In this document: positions 16,446-23,948 of the stretch, piece by piece | Layout of the letters: every line of letters begins with the position of its first letter | How positions within the stretch are numbered: position 1 is the first letter of the stretch | From: Leptolinea sp. UBA5366 | Lineage (GTDB): Bacteria; Chloroflexota; Anaerolineae; Anaerolineales; Anaerolineaceae | Length of the DNA stretch: 23,948 bases | Direction of reading: 5' to 3' | Assembly: GCA_002407845.1 (NCBI GenBank) | Contig: DHPK01000005.1 | Span: forward strand, 1-23,948 | Made by a program: the position numbers and the translations under genes | Notes under the pieces: model-generated | What the model saw: the letters and a program-made list of their open reading frames with translations, nothing else | Told to the model about the DNA's origin: nothing | Databases searched by the model: none

Positions 16446-16447
16446 GG

Positions 16448-17323
16448 TTAAATCAGGTAAATTCCGATAAGGACTGCGATCCCATAGGTGATCAATGTCA
16501 GGCGCAGCGGTCGGTCTTTCAGCAGGATGTCTTCGGGAGCGCCGCCTGCATTTTCAATTTGGATCAGGTAATGGTAGCGAAAAATTCCATAAGCGACGAT
16601 CGGAATGGTGAGCATCATGAAGTTATTCCCCGGAAGCGTCGGTCCTGAAAAAGTGTAGAGGGAATACGCCATGATGGTGACGCTGGAAACAATTGTGATC
16701 AGCTGATCCAGCAGGTCAAGCGTGTACCCATTCAGCACGACCCGTGTTTGTCCGGCTGTTTCCGGCAGAGAAATCAGTTCTGACCGTCTTTTGCCAAATC
16801 CCAGGTAAAGCGAAAGCATGAACGTCATCAGATAAAGCCAGGGAGAAAAAACCTTAACGGTGATCAGGATCACACCTGCAATGACGCGCAAGACGAACAG
16901 AATTCCTATTGTCAGAACATCAATCAGTGGAATCTTTTTAAGCCAAAAGGTGTAGAGGACATTGATCAGAACAACGATCAGCGCGGTCAGGAAAAATTCG
17001 AATTTCAAGAGCGCAGCTGCAGCCAGCGAGCCTGCGACCAGCGTTATGGATACAATCCAGGCTGACTTAACTTTGATTTGCCCCGAGGCAATCGGACGGC
17101 TGCTCTTCTTAGGGTGAAGCCGGTCTGCTTCGCGGTCGATGATGTCGTTAAAGAGATAAATGCCGCTGTAAAGGAGGCAGAAAATGATAAAGCCGAGCAC
17201 CGTCATTCTTAAGGCGGGCAGGTTGGTGAGTTTGGCGTCAAAAATCAACGGAATGAACATAAATCCGTTCTTCGCCCATTGGATGGGACGCATCGCTTTC
17301 AGATAAGGCTTGATTCGGCTCAT
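16448..17323 (-). CDS. UbiA-family prenyltransferase, decaprenyl-phosphate phosphoribosyltransferase-like
   Basis: The 291-residue integral membrane protein has the UbiA Asp-rich motif LFNDIIDREADRLHPKK (57-73) followed by SSRPIASG (74-81). The HPKK-RPIASG form is typical of the Rv3806c type, which transfers phosphoribose from PRPP to a polyprenyl phosphate. The second polar loop, LGFGKRRSEL with a later LNGYTLDLLD, also fits that subgroup. About eight or nine membrane segments are visible. The ATG has no ribosome site and sits only 10 bases from a TATAAT box, suggesting a leaderless transcript. It heads the five-gene minus-strand operon. Related UbiA enzymes with other substrates cannot be fully excluded. 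Confidence 0.85.
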   Translation of the reverse strand: MSRIKPYLKAMRPIQWAKNGFMFIPLIFDAKLTNLPALRMTVLGFIIFCLLYSGIYLFNDIIDREADRLHPKKSSRPIASGQIKVKSAWIVSITLVAGSLAAAALLKFEFFLTALIVVLINVLYTFWLKKIPLIDVLTIGILFVLRVIAGVILITVKVFSPWLYLMTFMLSLYLGFGKRRSELISLPETAGQTRVVLNGYTLDLLDQLITIVSSVTIMAYSLYTFSGPTLPGNNFMMLTIPIVAYGIFRYHYLIQIENAGGAPEDILLKDRPLRLTLITYGIAVLIGIYLI

Positions 17324-17325
17324 AA

Positions 17326-17343
17326 CAGATATATTATAATCTG
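17326..17343. promoter_or_regulatory. Divergent promoter region with symmetric -10 boxes
   Basis: CAGAT (17326-17330) and ATCTG (17339-17343) form an inverted repeat that encloses overlapping TATAAT boxes on both strands: plus 17335-17340 and minus 17338-17333. The plus box would serve tlyA with a leader of about 38 bases; TTGATT at 17310 is a poor -35 at 19-base spacing. The minus box would start transcription almost at the prenyltransferase ATG. Confidence 0.5.
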
Positions 17344-17384
17344 TGCAGGAAAATGAAATTCGAAACTAAAAAGCAGGACAGGTG

Positions 17385-18164
17385 ATGCAGAAGAAACGCT
17401 TGGATATATTGGTCGAGGCTGCGGGATTGGCAGAAAGCCGGACGCTCGCTCAAAAACTGATCATGGCAGGTGAAGTGCGCGTAAATGGAAATATGATCAT
17501 TAAATCGTCGGCGCTGTTCACTGAGGAAGACCTGATCACTGTGACATCCGGACCGCGGTTTGTTTCGCGCGGCGGTGAAAAACTGCTGGGCGCAATCGAG
17601 CATTTCGGCTTGACTGATTTGACCGGAAAAGTTTGCGTCGATGTCGGGTCTTCGACAGGCGGCTTCACTGACTGCATGCTGCAGCACGGCGCTGCGAAAG
17701 TGTATGCGATTGACGTCGGGTATGGACTGCTGCACTGGAAATTGCGCAATGATCCGCGCGTCATTTCGATGGAAAAAACGAATGCGCGCGAGGTGACAGC
17801 GCTGCCGGAGCCGATTGATCTGGTGACAATTGACGCCTCTTTTATTTCTCTGAAAATTCTGCTGCCAGTGATTCAGAATTGGCTGAGATCTGCTGATTCC
17901 TGCATTGTCAGTTTGATCAAACCGCAGTTTGAAGCCGGCAAGGAAGAAGCTGCGCGCGGTGCAGGCGTGATCCGCGATGCGGATGTTCATCGGAAAGTTT
18001 TGCGGGAGACGTTGAATTTTGCTGTCGATTCCGGTTTGGGCGTATTTGACCTGATCAAATCCCCATTGACTGGTCCGAAGGGGAATACAGAATTTTTAGT
18101 CTTGCTGAAACCCGCGCCTCATCGTTTTGATATTGAGCGCGCGATCAGGAACTGTGTCGGCTGA
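17385..18164 (+). CDS. tlyA: TlyA-family rRNA methyltransferase (hemolysin-like)
   Basis: TlyA enzymes 2'-O-methylate ribosomal RNA using S-adenosylmethionine; in mycobacteria this gives capreomycin sensitivity, and the 'hemolysin' name is historical. The protein has an N-terminal S4 RNA-binding domain (RLDILVEAAGLAESRTLAQKLIMAGEVRVNG). A methyltransferase fold follows with DVGSSTGGFTD (86-96), IDVGYGLLHWKLR, TIDASFIS and SLIKPQFEAGKEEA; Lys66, Asp150 and Lys179 match the catalytic K-D-K positions. A GTG at 17382 is also in frame, but AGGA sits 6 bases before the ATG at 17385 and only 3 before the GTG, so ATG is preferred (259 residues). It is divergent from the isoprenoid operon and appears to stand alone. 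Confidence 0.94.
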   Translation: MQKKRLDILVEAAGLAESRTLAQKLIMAGEVRVNGNMIIKSSALFTEEDLITVTSGPRFVSRGGEKLLGAIEHFGLTDLTGKVCVDVGSSTGGFTDCMLQHGAAKVYAIDVGYGLLHWKLRNDPRVISMEKTNAREVTALPEPIDLVTIDASFISLKILLPVIQNWLRSADSCIVSLIKPQFEAGKEEAARGAGVIRDADVHRKVLRETLNFAVDSGLGVFDLIKSPLTGPKGNTEFLVLLKPAPHRFDIERAIRNCVG

Positions 18165-18175
18165 TTAATATAGAC

Positions 18176-18754
18176 TTATGACTTCTTGCCGGCAGTGTTT
18201 GCCTGGTTGGTTGCAATTGAGAGCGTCGCTGCTTCGATCACGGTCTTGAACCATTCGAGGATTTGCTCAGGGGATTCGTTCAGCCCGGATTCGATCCATT
18301 TCATGATGTACCCTTGTGTCCCAAAAACCATCATTTCTGAAATGAACTCGATAAATTTGTCGTCGGGATTCACCGGTTTGGCAATTTCCTTGAACATGCG
18401 GGTGTAAATCAGGAAAAAGTCTTTGTAAAAGAAGTTGTAAAGTTGCTTGCGTCCCATTGACTGCAGGGCGTTCAGGCAAATTTCGTCATTATCTTTAATA
18501 AAATAAAGCACTTTCAATGTCGCGTCAAACCAGGAAGACGGGGAATCATAATCCGCAACCAGCGACAAGACTTCCTCGTGATAAGTCCATTCCAGTAAGG
18601 CGTAAATATCCTGAAAATGATAGTAAAAAGTCTGACGCTGCAATCCGCAGGTTTCGGTCAGGTCGCGAATGGTGATCTTATTAAATGGCTTTTCCTGCAT
18701 CAATGTCTTGAGTGCATTCGATAGCATTGTCTTAGTCTGATAGGCCTGATCCAC
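18176..18754 (-). CDS. TetR/AcrR-family transcriptional regulator
   Basis: The 192-residue protein has an N-terminal TetR helix-turn-helix (ITIRDLTETCGLQRQTFYYHFQDIYALLEW, 27-56). Its helical C-terminal domain resembles the DhaS-like TetR group (TetR_C_8), which would bind an unknown ligand. The start is GTG, supported by GGAG 6 bases upstream in the minus direction. The gene diverges from the ABC export operon across a 118-base gap with repeated GACA-TGTC sites. This arrangement suggests a local repressor of that operon and perhaps of itself. The inducer is unknown. Its stop lies 11 bases from the convergent tlyA end. Confidence 0.9.
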   Translation of the reverse strand: MDQAYQTKTMLSNALKTLMQEKPFNKITIRDLTETCGLQRQTFYYHFQDIYALLEWTYHEEVLSLVADYDSPSSWFDATLKVLYFIKDNDEICLNALQSMGRKQLYNFFYKDFFLIYTRMFKEIAKPVNPDDKFIEFISEMMVFGTQGYIMKWIESGLNESPEQILEWFKTVIEAATLSIATNQANTAGKKS

Positions 18755-18784
18755 TGATTACTCCAAAAAAATGTTTTACAAAAT

Positions 18785-18817
18785 GGGACATTTGTCTGAA
18801 GACCTGACATTTTGTCC
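18785..18817. promoter_or_regulatory. Tandem candidate operator for the TetR regulator
   Basis: GACATTTGTC (18787-18796) and GACATTTTGTC (18806-18816) are near-palindromes with GACA/TGTC arms. Their centres lie about 20 bases apart, two helical turns, as expected for two dimers on one DNA face. The second copy overlaps the predicted -35 of the ABC operon. Another TTTGTC occurs at 18820-18825. Confidence 0.5.
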
Positions 18818-18840
18818 ACTTTGTCGCTTGAATTTATTAT
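18812..18840 (+). promoter_or_regulatory. Predicted promoter of the ABC export operon
   Basis: TTGTCC (18812-18817) and TATTAT (18835-18840) are 17 bases apart, giving a start near 18847 and a leader of about 25 bases. The -35 box lies inside the second candidate operator, which fits repression by the divergent TetR protein. Confidence 0.45.
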
Positions 18841-18872
18841 AAAAGACGTTACACTCTTTTAAGGTTAAATAA

Positions 18873-19583
18873 ATGACGGAATATGATATGACATCGCTGA
18901 TTCAGGTCAGCGGTTTAGAAAAAACGTATAAACAAGGGACAATTCAAACACAAGCGCTGAAGAACATCGGTTTTACCGTTCATCGCGGCGAATATGTTGG
19001 AATTGTTGGTAAATCCGGCGCTGGAAAGACGACGCTATTAAATATGCTTGGCGGTCTTGACAAACCGACTGCCGGGGATATCCGGGTCGGCAGAGTGAAC
19101 GTTCACAAGTTGAATGAGGACGGGCGCTCGCGCTGGCGCAGCCGCACAATCGGATTCATTTTTCAATCTTTTGAGCTGATCCCGGGGTTGAGCCTGTTGG
19201 ATAATGTGATGTTGCCGATGGATTTTCTGGGTGAATTTCACCCAAAAGAGTCTCGCGAAAAAGCAGCAGGTCTGCTGGCGATGGTTGGTTTGGAAGCCCA
19301 TATGCTCAAAATGCCTTCTGAAATCTCCGGCGGTCAGCAGCAGCGGGTCGCAATAGCCCGGGCATTGGTGAACGATCCTGAGATTCTGCTGGCGGATGAA
19401 CCAACCGGACGTTTGGATGAAGCAACCTCTCAGGTCGTTTTTGATTTGTTTGATCGGATCTCTGCAAACGGGATGACACTCATGATCGTAACCCATGATT
19501 CAACCCTCGAAAAGCGCTTCGGCAGATTGTTGAGGCTTTCGGACGGAAATTTGGTTGACGACACCATGCGGGAGGCGAAGTGA
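18873..19583 (+). CDS. ABC transporter ATP-binding protein (MacB/LolD type), first copy
   Basis: The 236-residue nucleotide-binding subunit powers the adjacent FtsX-type permease. Motifs are Walker A GKSGAGKTT (46-54), Q-loop Gln98, signature ISGGQQQRVAIARAL (151-165), Walker B LLADEP (172-177) with catalytic Glu, D-loop GRLDE, and switch His208 in VTHDS. All catalytic residues are intact. AAGG lies 8 bases upstream of the ATG; a second ATG at codon 6 is possible but lacks a better ribosome site. The stop overlaps the next gene's GTG by 4 bases, with GGAGG inside the end of this gene. It is the first gene after the operator region. Confidence 0.95.
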   Translation: MTEYDMTSLIQVSGLEKTYKQGTIQTQALKNIGFTVHRGEYVGIVGKSGAGKTTLLNMLGGLDKPTAGDIRVGRVNVHKLNEDGRSRWRSRTIGFIFQSFELIPGLSLLDNVMLPMDFLGEFHPKESREKAAGLLAMVGLEAHMLKMPSEISGGQQQRVAIARALVNDPEILLADEPTGRLDEATSQVVFDLFDRISANGMTLMIVTHDSTLEKRFGRLLRLSDGNLVDDTMREAK

Positions 19584-20266
19584 GCCTGATTTCTGTTGAA
19601 CACGTCAATAAAATATATGAATCGCTTTCCGGTGATGCACTGGCTTTGGACGACATCAATTTTTCGGTAAATCCCGGAGAATTTGTCGGGATCGTCGGAA
19701 AAAGCGGCAGCGGAAAAACTACCCTGATCAATATGATTTCCGGCATTGACAGACCGTCGAGCGGGTCGATAAACATCGATGGAACCCGCCTTGAAACCTT
19801 ATCCGAAAATGAGCTGTCTGTCTGGCGCGGAAAAGAGATTGGAATTATTTTTCAATTCTTCCAGCTGCTGCCAGTGCTGACAGTCTTAGAAAATGTCCTG
19901 CTGCCGATGGATTTTTTACAAGCTATTCCGCTGGCAGAGCGGACCAAACGGGCGTATGAAATTCTGGAACTGGTCGATATGAAAGATCAGGCGGACAAAT
20001 TTCCTCACGAACTCTCAGGCGGTCAACAGCAGACAGCCGCAATTGCGCGGGCACTTGCGAATGATCCGCCAATTTTGATTGCAGATGAACCGACTGGAAA
20101 TCTGGATTCGGTCATGACAGAAAAGGTGATTGAACTATTCGAAAACCTCGTTCAGCAGCAGAAAACGATTCTGATGGTGACGCACGATTCGGACATGGTG
20201 CGCCGAACGAATCGCATCATTCGGATTGCTGACGGCAGAATTGTTGATCAGACGGAAAATGGATAA
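19580..20266 (+). CDS. ABC transporter ATP-binding protein (MacB/LolD type), second copy
   Basis: This is a second nucleotide-binding subunit of 228 residues, similar to but clearly diverged from the first. Motifs are Walker A GKSGSGKTT (40-48), Q-loop Gln92, signature LSGGQQQ (145-151), Walker B LIADEP (166-171), GNLDS, and the H-loop in VTHDSD. The residue after the signature is Thr152, where the family nearly always has Arg (QQQR), an unusual change next to the nucleotide site. The GTG start overlaps the first ATPase gene by 4 bases and uses a GGAGG at 19571. Two different ATPases before one permease suggest a heterodimeric motor. Confidence 0.95.
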   Translation: MSLISVEHVNKIYESLSGDALALDDINFSVNPGEFVGIVGKSGSGKTTLINMISGIDRPSSGSINIDGTRLETLSENELSVWRGKEIGIIFQFFQLLPVLTVLENVLLPMDFLQAIPLAERTKRAYEILELVDMKDQADKFPHELSGGQQQTAAIARALANDPPILIADEPTGNLDSVMTEKVIELFENLVQQQKTILMVTHDSDMVRRTNRIIRIADGRIVDQTENG

Positions 20267-20269
20267 ACG

Positions 20270-22672
20270 ATGAAACCCAGTTTAAAGAAAATCTATTACG
20301 ACTTTTCATCCAATTTTTCCCGCTCGATTCTGGTGATTTTATCGATCGCAGTCGGACTTTTTGCGATTGGCGTGATCCTGACTGTCTGGCTGAGTATCTC
20401 CGTAGATTTGCGCGTGGGGTATGAGCAAAGCAATCCTGCGAACATTTATCTGACGTTGTCCGATTTTGATAATGAGCTGGTGCGTGACATTCGCAAGAAT
20501 CCAGCCGTCAAAGCTGCTTCCGGCAGCCGCACAGTCCACCTGCGGGCGCAGGCTGATGACGGCGAATTGCATCAAATCAAGATTCAGGCATTTCCAGAAA
20601 ATGGCATGCAGACGAACACGCTGGAAATCCTTGAGGGCAGTTGGCCTTTGGAAAAAGGGCAGATTGCGATCGAGAACTACAAATTTGAGCGGTTTGGGCT
20701 GGACATTGGCGATTCACTGCTGATTAAAACTGCGAATGATAAGCTGGTTCCAATGACGATCGCCGCGCGGGTCAGAGACCAGAGCGTCGGTGTTCAGGAA
20801 TTCAGTCAGGTGTTTATCGGTTCAATAGCGGGATATATTACGCAGAGTTCGCTGTCGATGATCGACGAACCCAATCAGTTGAACCTGCTTAAAATTGCAG
20901 TCAATGGCGACGGGAACGACATGGAGCACTTGACCCAGGTTTCGACCGCGCTCACAGACCAGATTAAAAAAGCAAATTATCTGGTCTTTTCGATCACTCA
21001 AGCAAAAACTTCCGAGCACCCGACCGGTGACTATATTAACGCGATCGCGGGCACCTTGTTGATCATCGGTGTGCTGATCCTGTTTTTAAGCGGCACTCTG
21101 ATTTACAACACGCTGTCTGCAATCCTTGCCCAACAAATCCGGCAAATTGGCGCAATGAAAACCATTGGAGCGACCTATAGAAAACTGGTCATGATGTACA
21201 TGTACCTGATTTTTGTCTATTCGCTTATCGCGCTCGCTATATCCATTCCGACCAGCATCGTAGCTGCGAACTGGTTCAGGCAGTTTCTGGCTCATGGAAT
21301 TAATTATCGCATCGTTCGCACCGGAGTAGTTTGGGAGACGATCGTTGTCCAGGTTGTGCTGGGGCTGCTGATTCCTCAGCTGGCAGGATTTATCCCTGTC
21401 AGGAAAGGCGCGAAAATCAGCATCCAGCGGGCGCTCAGTAAGATGCAGTCCGCCAGCGGTAAACGGCAGGATAATTCAGGTGCGGTCAAAGGGCTCACGC
21501 GAATTTTCCCGCGTCCGGTTGCGCTTTCGCTGCGTAATACATTTTCCAACCGAACCCGTTTATTCCTGACAATGGTCACACTTTCGATCGGCGGCGGAAT
21601 TTTCATCGCTTCTTTCAATGTAACGAAGACGATTGATAATCACGTTAAATCGATGAGCATGTACTTCCAAGCTGATTTGAGCATTTCCATGATGGACGCT
21701 TACCGTCCTGATCGCGTGGAGGAGGAGATGAAAGCCATCCCCGGCGTGATCTCGGTTGAAGGCTGGGGCAGTGGGACAGCTGTTGTGAAACTGGCAAATG
21801 ATCAGGATGGCCCGACGATATCGATTAACGCTCCGCCGGAGAATACAACTTTGGTCGAGCCAAAAATGAAAATGGGGCGCTGGCTGCTGCCGGGTGAATC
21901 GAATGTAATTGTTTTAGGCGAGCGATTCCTTTACAGTTTCCCGGAATTGCAGGTCGGGGACAAGATTAAACTTGACGTAAACAAAACGGGGAAAAATTCG
22001 GAATGGACGATCGTCGGGTTTTTCTCGATGGGCGGAAAATCCGGCGGTTTCCTGGCATATATCCCACTCTCTTCTTGGATGACTGTTTCCGGGACGGCAA
22101 CGCGGCTCTCCCGATACGAAGTCTGCATGGATGAGTCAGTCGATCTGACAAATATTGCCGGGCTGACTGACACAATCGAATCTCAATTGTCGAGCAAGGG
22201 TTTCAATGTCCGCCTGATTCAGAAAAATGATACGTTTATCCGGGACTCGTCTTCAGGGCTTAACATCCTGTCCGCTTTCCTGTTCATCATTGCAATTCTG
22301 GTCGCCTTCGTTGGCAGCATCGGCATGACGGGGACGATGTCTTTGAATGTGATGGAACGCACCCGCGAAATCGGAATTTTGCGATCCATCGGCGCCTCAG
22401 ATAAAGCCGTCATGGAGAATGTTTTAACCGAAGGTGTGATGATCGGGATTTTGAGCTGGCTGGGTGGTATCATTTTATCGTTCCCGATCCAGAAGTTTAT
22501 GTCTGATGCAATGGGGTTTGCCGTCTTCGGCAGCACGATGGAAACTGCTTTCGCCTGGATCGGCTATGTGCTGTGGCTATTCCTGTCGATCATCATCGCT
22601 GTTTTAGCCAGTATTATGCCCGCAAAGAATGCGATCCGTTTAACGATACGTGAAGTATTGTCTATCGAATAA
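20270..22672 (+). CDS. ABC transporter permease with two FtsX domains
   Basis: The 800-residue protein is an internally duplicated MacB/FtsX-type permease. The first half has TM1 at about 18-42, a large extracellular domain at about 45-250 and an FtsX domain with three membrane segments at about 258-385. The second half repeats this plan: TM at about 425-448, extracellular domain 455-655 and FtsX domain 660-800. Both FtsX domains hold the cytoplasmic motif that contacts the ATPase (RQIGAMKTIGAT and REIGILRSIGAS). This 'two halves in one chain' form can pair with two ATPases without a second permease. It starts 3 bases after the second ATPase gene. MacB-like systems act by mechanotransmission; the substrate, perhaps a lipid, peptide or drug, is not evident. 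Confidence 0.94.
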   Translation: MKPSLKKIYYDFSSNFSRSILVILSIAVGLFAIGVILTVWLSISVDLRVGYEQSNPANIYLTLSDFDNELVRDIRKNPAVKAASGSRTVHLRAQADDGELHQIKIQAFPENGMQTNTLEILEGSWPLEKGQIAIENYKFERFGLDIGDSLLIKTANDKLVPMTIAARVRDQSVGVQEFSQVFIGSIAGYITQSSLSMIDEPNQLNLLKIAVNGDGNDMEHLTQVSTALTDQIKKANYLVFSITQAKTSEHPTGDYINAIAGTLLIIGVLILFLSGTLIYNTLSAILAQQIRQIGAMKTIGATYRKLVMMYMYLIFVYSLIALAISIPTSIVAANWFRQFLAHGINYRIVRTGVVWETIVVQVVLGLLIPQLAGFIPVRKGAKISIQRALSKMQSASGKRQDNSGAVKGLTRIFPRPVALSLRNTFSNRTRLFLTMVTLSIGGGIFIASFNVTKTIDNHVKSMSMYFQADLSISMMDAYRPDRVEEEMKAIPGVISVEGWGSGTAVVKLANDQDGPTISINAPPENTTLVEPKMKMGRWLLPGESNVIVLGERFLYSFPELQVGDKIKLDVNKTGKNSEWTIVGFFSMGGKSGGFLAYIPLSSWMTVSGTATRLSRYEVCMDESVDLTNIAGLTDTIESQLSSKGFNVRLIQKNDTFIRDSSSGLNILSAFLFIIAILVAFVGSIGMTGTMSLNVMERTREIGILRSIGASDKAVMENVLTEGVMIGILSWLGGIILSFPIQKFMSDAMGFAVFGSTMETAFAWIGYVLWLFLSIIIAVLASIMPAKNAIRLTIREVLSIE

Positions 22673-22697
22673 TGAATTGAAAATTTGGAGGTCGTTT

Positions 22698-23873
22698 ATG
22701 AAAAAAGGTTTAACTGTCGTTTTATTGTTAGGGATAATTGTGCTTGCATTTGCCTCCTTTATTCCGCTGTTTGAGACGGCTGAACAGCAGCAGCCGGTCG
22801 AAACAGTGATTGCGCCAGCTGCAGCACCGGTGGTAACCGGGATCATCGCTGAAGCCAAACTTTGGCCGAAGACGGATGCTGCGCTTGGATTCCGATCCAG
22901 CGGTGTATTGACCGATCTCTCGGTGGCAGCAGGAGATGATGTGAAACAGGGCGATGTGCTGGCAGTGCTGCAAGGCGCGGGTCAGTATCAGCTGGCTTAC
23001 TCACAGGCATCACTCGACTTGATCGAAGCTGAAAAAGACTTGAAAAGTTTGAATGATACGCACAAGAAAATGGCAGCGGACGCGGATTTAGCGATCATCA
23101 CCGCAAAAATTGCGCTGGATGATGCTGAAAAGGCATTTGAAGAGTTTGAGACGCCTGTCTACAGAAAAAAGATTGATGATGCGAATGAGCTGGCGCGAAA
23201 CAAGAAGAAAGATCTGGATGACGCGCAGGAATTGGTAGATGATGTCGCAGATTTGGCAAGCGACTCTGCCCGCCGGATCACAGTCGAGGACGATTATGTC
23301 AAAGTTCGCCAAGCTTACGATGATCTGGTTCGAAAATATAATGTGCTGGTGAATGACAAAGATCGGGCTGCGGCGGACATTGCAAACGCTGAAGCAGTTC
23401 TGGAAGACGCTGAACGCGAAAAGGAAGATTTGAAAGACGGTCCGAAGCAAGCCGACCTGGATGTCATTAACCAGAGGATCACCGCTGCAAAAGACGCGCA
23501 AACTTCCGCTGAGGAAAACATCGAGCTGATGAAAATCATCGCTCCGTTTGACGGCAAGGTCGTTTCGGTTGATGCAGTTGCCGGCGAGATGGTCTCGGCA
23601 AGTCAGACTATCATGATCCTGGTCGATCCATCTGAAATGATTTTAAAGACGGTTGACCTGTCTGAAACGAGCATGAATTCGGTTCATGTCGGCGACACGG
23701 TCACTGCTGTCTTTGATGCTTATCCGGGCTCGACGATCCGCGGCACGGTGACGAAGATCACCAACTGGGCAGGCGTTTATCTTGGAGATGTGGTATTTCC
23801 GGTTGAAATCACGCTTGAGACGACAAAATTACCGCTGCTTTGGGGAATGACCGCATCAGTAACATTTGATTAG
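22698..23873 (+). CDS. Membrane fusion (HlyD/MacA-like) protein of the ABC exporter
   Basis: The 391-residue protein has an N-terminal signal-anchor (KKGLTVVLLLGIIVLAFASF, 2-21) without a lipobox Cys. The first lipoyl half-motif is at about 63-95 (GVLTDLSVAAGDDVKQGDVLAVL). A long charged coiled-coil runs about 100-275, rich in Ala, Asp, Glu and Lys. The second lipoyl half is at about 280-312 (IIAPFDGKVVSVDAVAGEMVSASQTI), with beta-barrel domains to the end. The frame extends upstream to 22650, but the ATG at 22698 has GGAGG 6 bases before it and starts right at the signal, so it was preferred. It lies 25 bases after the permease. It should assemble on the outer face with the FtsX permease; no outer-membrane TolC partner is present. 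Confidence 0.93.
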   Translation: MKKGLTVVLLLGIIVLAFASFIPLFETAEQQQPVETVIAPAAAPVVTGIIAEAKLWPKTDAALGFRSSGVLTDLSVAAGDDVKQGDVLAVLQGAGQYQLAYSQASLDLIEAEKDLKSLNDTHKKMAADADLAIITAKIALDDAEKAFEEFETPVYRKKIDDANELARNKKKDLDDAQELVDDVADLASDSARRITVEDDYVKVRQAYDDLVRKYNVLVNDKDRAAADIANAEAVLEDAEREKEDLKDGPKQADLDVINQRITAAKDAQTSAEENIELMKIIAPFDGKVVSVDAVAGEMVSASQTIMILVDPSEMILKTVDLSETSMNSVHVGDTVTAVFDAYPGSTIRGTVTKITNWAGVYLGDVVFPVEITLETTKLPLLWGMTASVTFD

Positions 23874-23894
23874 TAAAATAAACGATCTTTTATG

Positions 23895-23926
23895 GAGGCT
23901 GCCGAAATCAGGCAGCCTCTTTTTAT
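23895..23926 (+). terminator. Rho-independent terminator of the ABC export operon
   Basis: A perfect 9-bp stem, GAGGCTGCC (23895-23903) and GGCAGCCTC (23911-23919), encloses a 7-base loop and is followed by five T. It lies 21 bases after the last stop. The remaining bases to the window end show nothing. Confidence 0.95.
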
Positions 23927-23948
23927 ATGCCTTGAGGCAGTCGAACTC

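Overview
The window looks like chromosomal DNA from a Chloroflexota bacterium, most likely class Anaerolineae. This is inferred from gene content: a mevalonate kinase next to an isopentenyl phosphate kinase (the archaeal-like route known in some Chloroflexota), a topoisomerase I with an extra N-terminal zinc-ribbon module, and a Rex repressor coupled to a YugP-type membrane protease. No rRNA, tRNA, CRISPR array, insertion sequence or phage gene was seen. Coding density is high and no stretch over 300 bases lacks a gene.

Layout. 55-1379 (minus): YugP-like zinc metallopeptidase followed by rex, overlapping by 4 bases. 1380-3660: a strikingly AT-rich block with one large membrane protein (GT39-like glycosyltransferase plus C-terminal discoidin-like domain), probably acquired. 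3717-7486 (plus): translation and secretion genes ffh, rpsP, khpA and rimM, then dprA; trmD is missing from its common place after rimM. 7596-12829 (plus): manC, topA and an unrecognised two-TM acidic protein, closed by a clear terminator at 12858. 17323-13065 (minus): a likely five-gene operon of DPPR-synthase-like UbiA prenyltransferase, mevalonate kinase, isopentenyl phosphate kinase, dGTPase-like HD hydrolase and greA, ending in a terminator that faces the previous one. 17385-18164 (plus): tlyA, divergent from that operon. 18176-18754 (minus): a TetR regulator. 18873-23873 (plus): a divergent export operon of two ABC ATPases, one double-FtsX permease and a membrane fusion protein, closed by a 9-bp terminator hairpin at 23895.

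How the genes fit together. The kinase pair supports isopentenyl diphosphate synthesis by phosphorylation of isopentenyl phosphate, and the UbiA enzyme next to it would use a polyprenyl phosphate made from that product. The TetR regulator probably represses the ABC operon through two GACA-TGTC sites that overlap a predicted promoter. The rest is mostly housekeeping. The least explained items are the acidic membrane protein at 11144-12829, the glycosyltransferase-discoidin island, and the substrate of the two-ATPase exporter. No clearly new multi-gene system was found.
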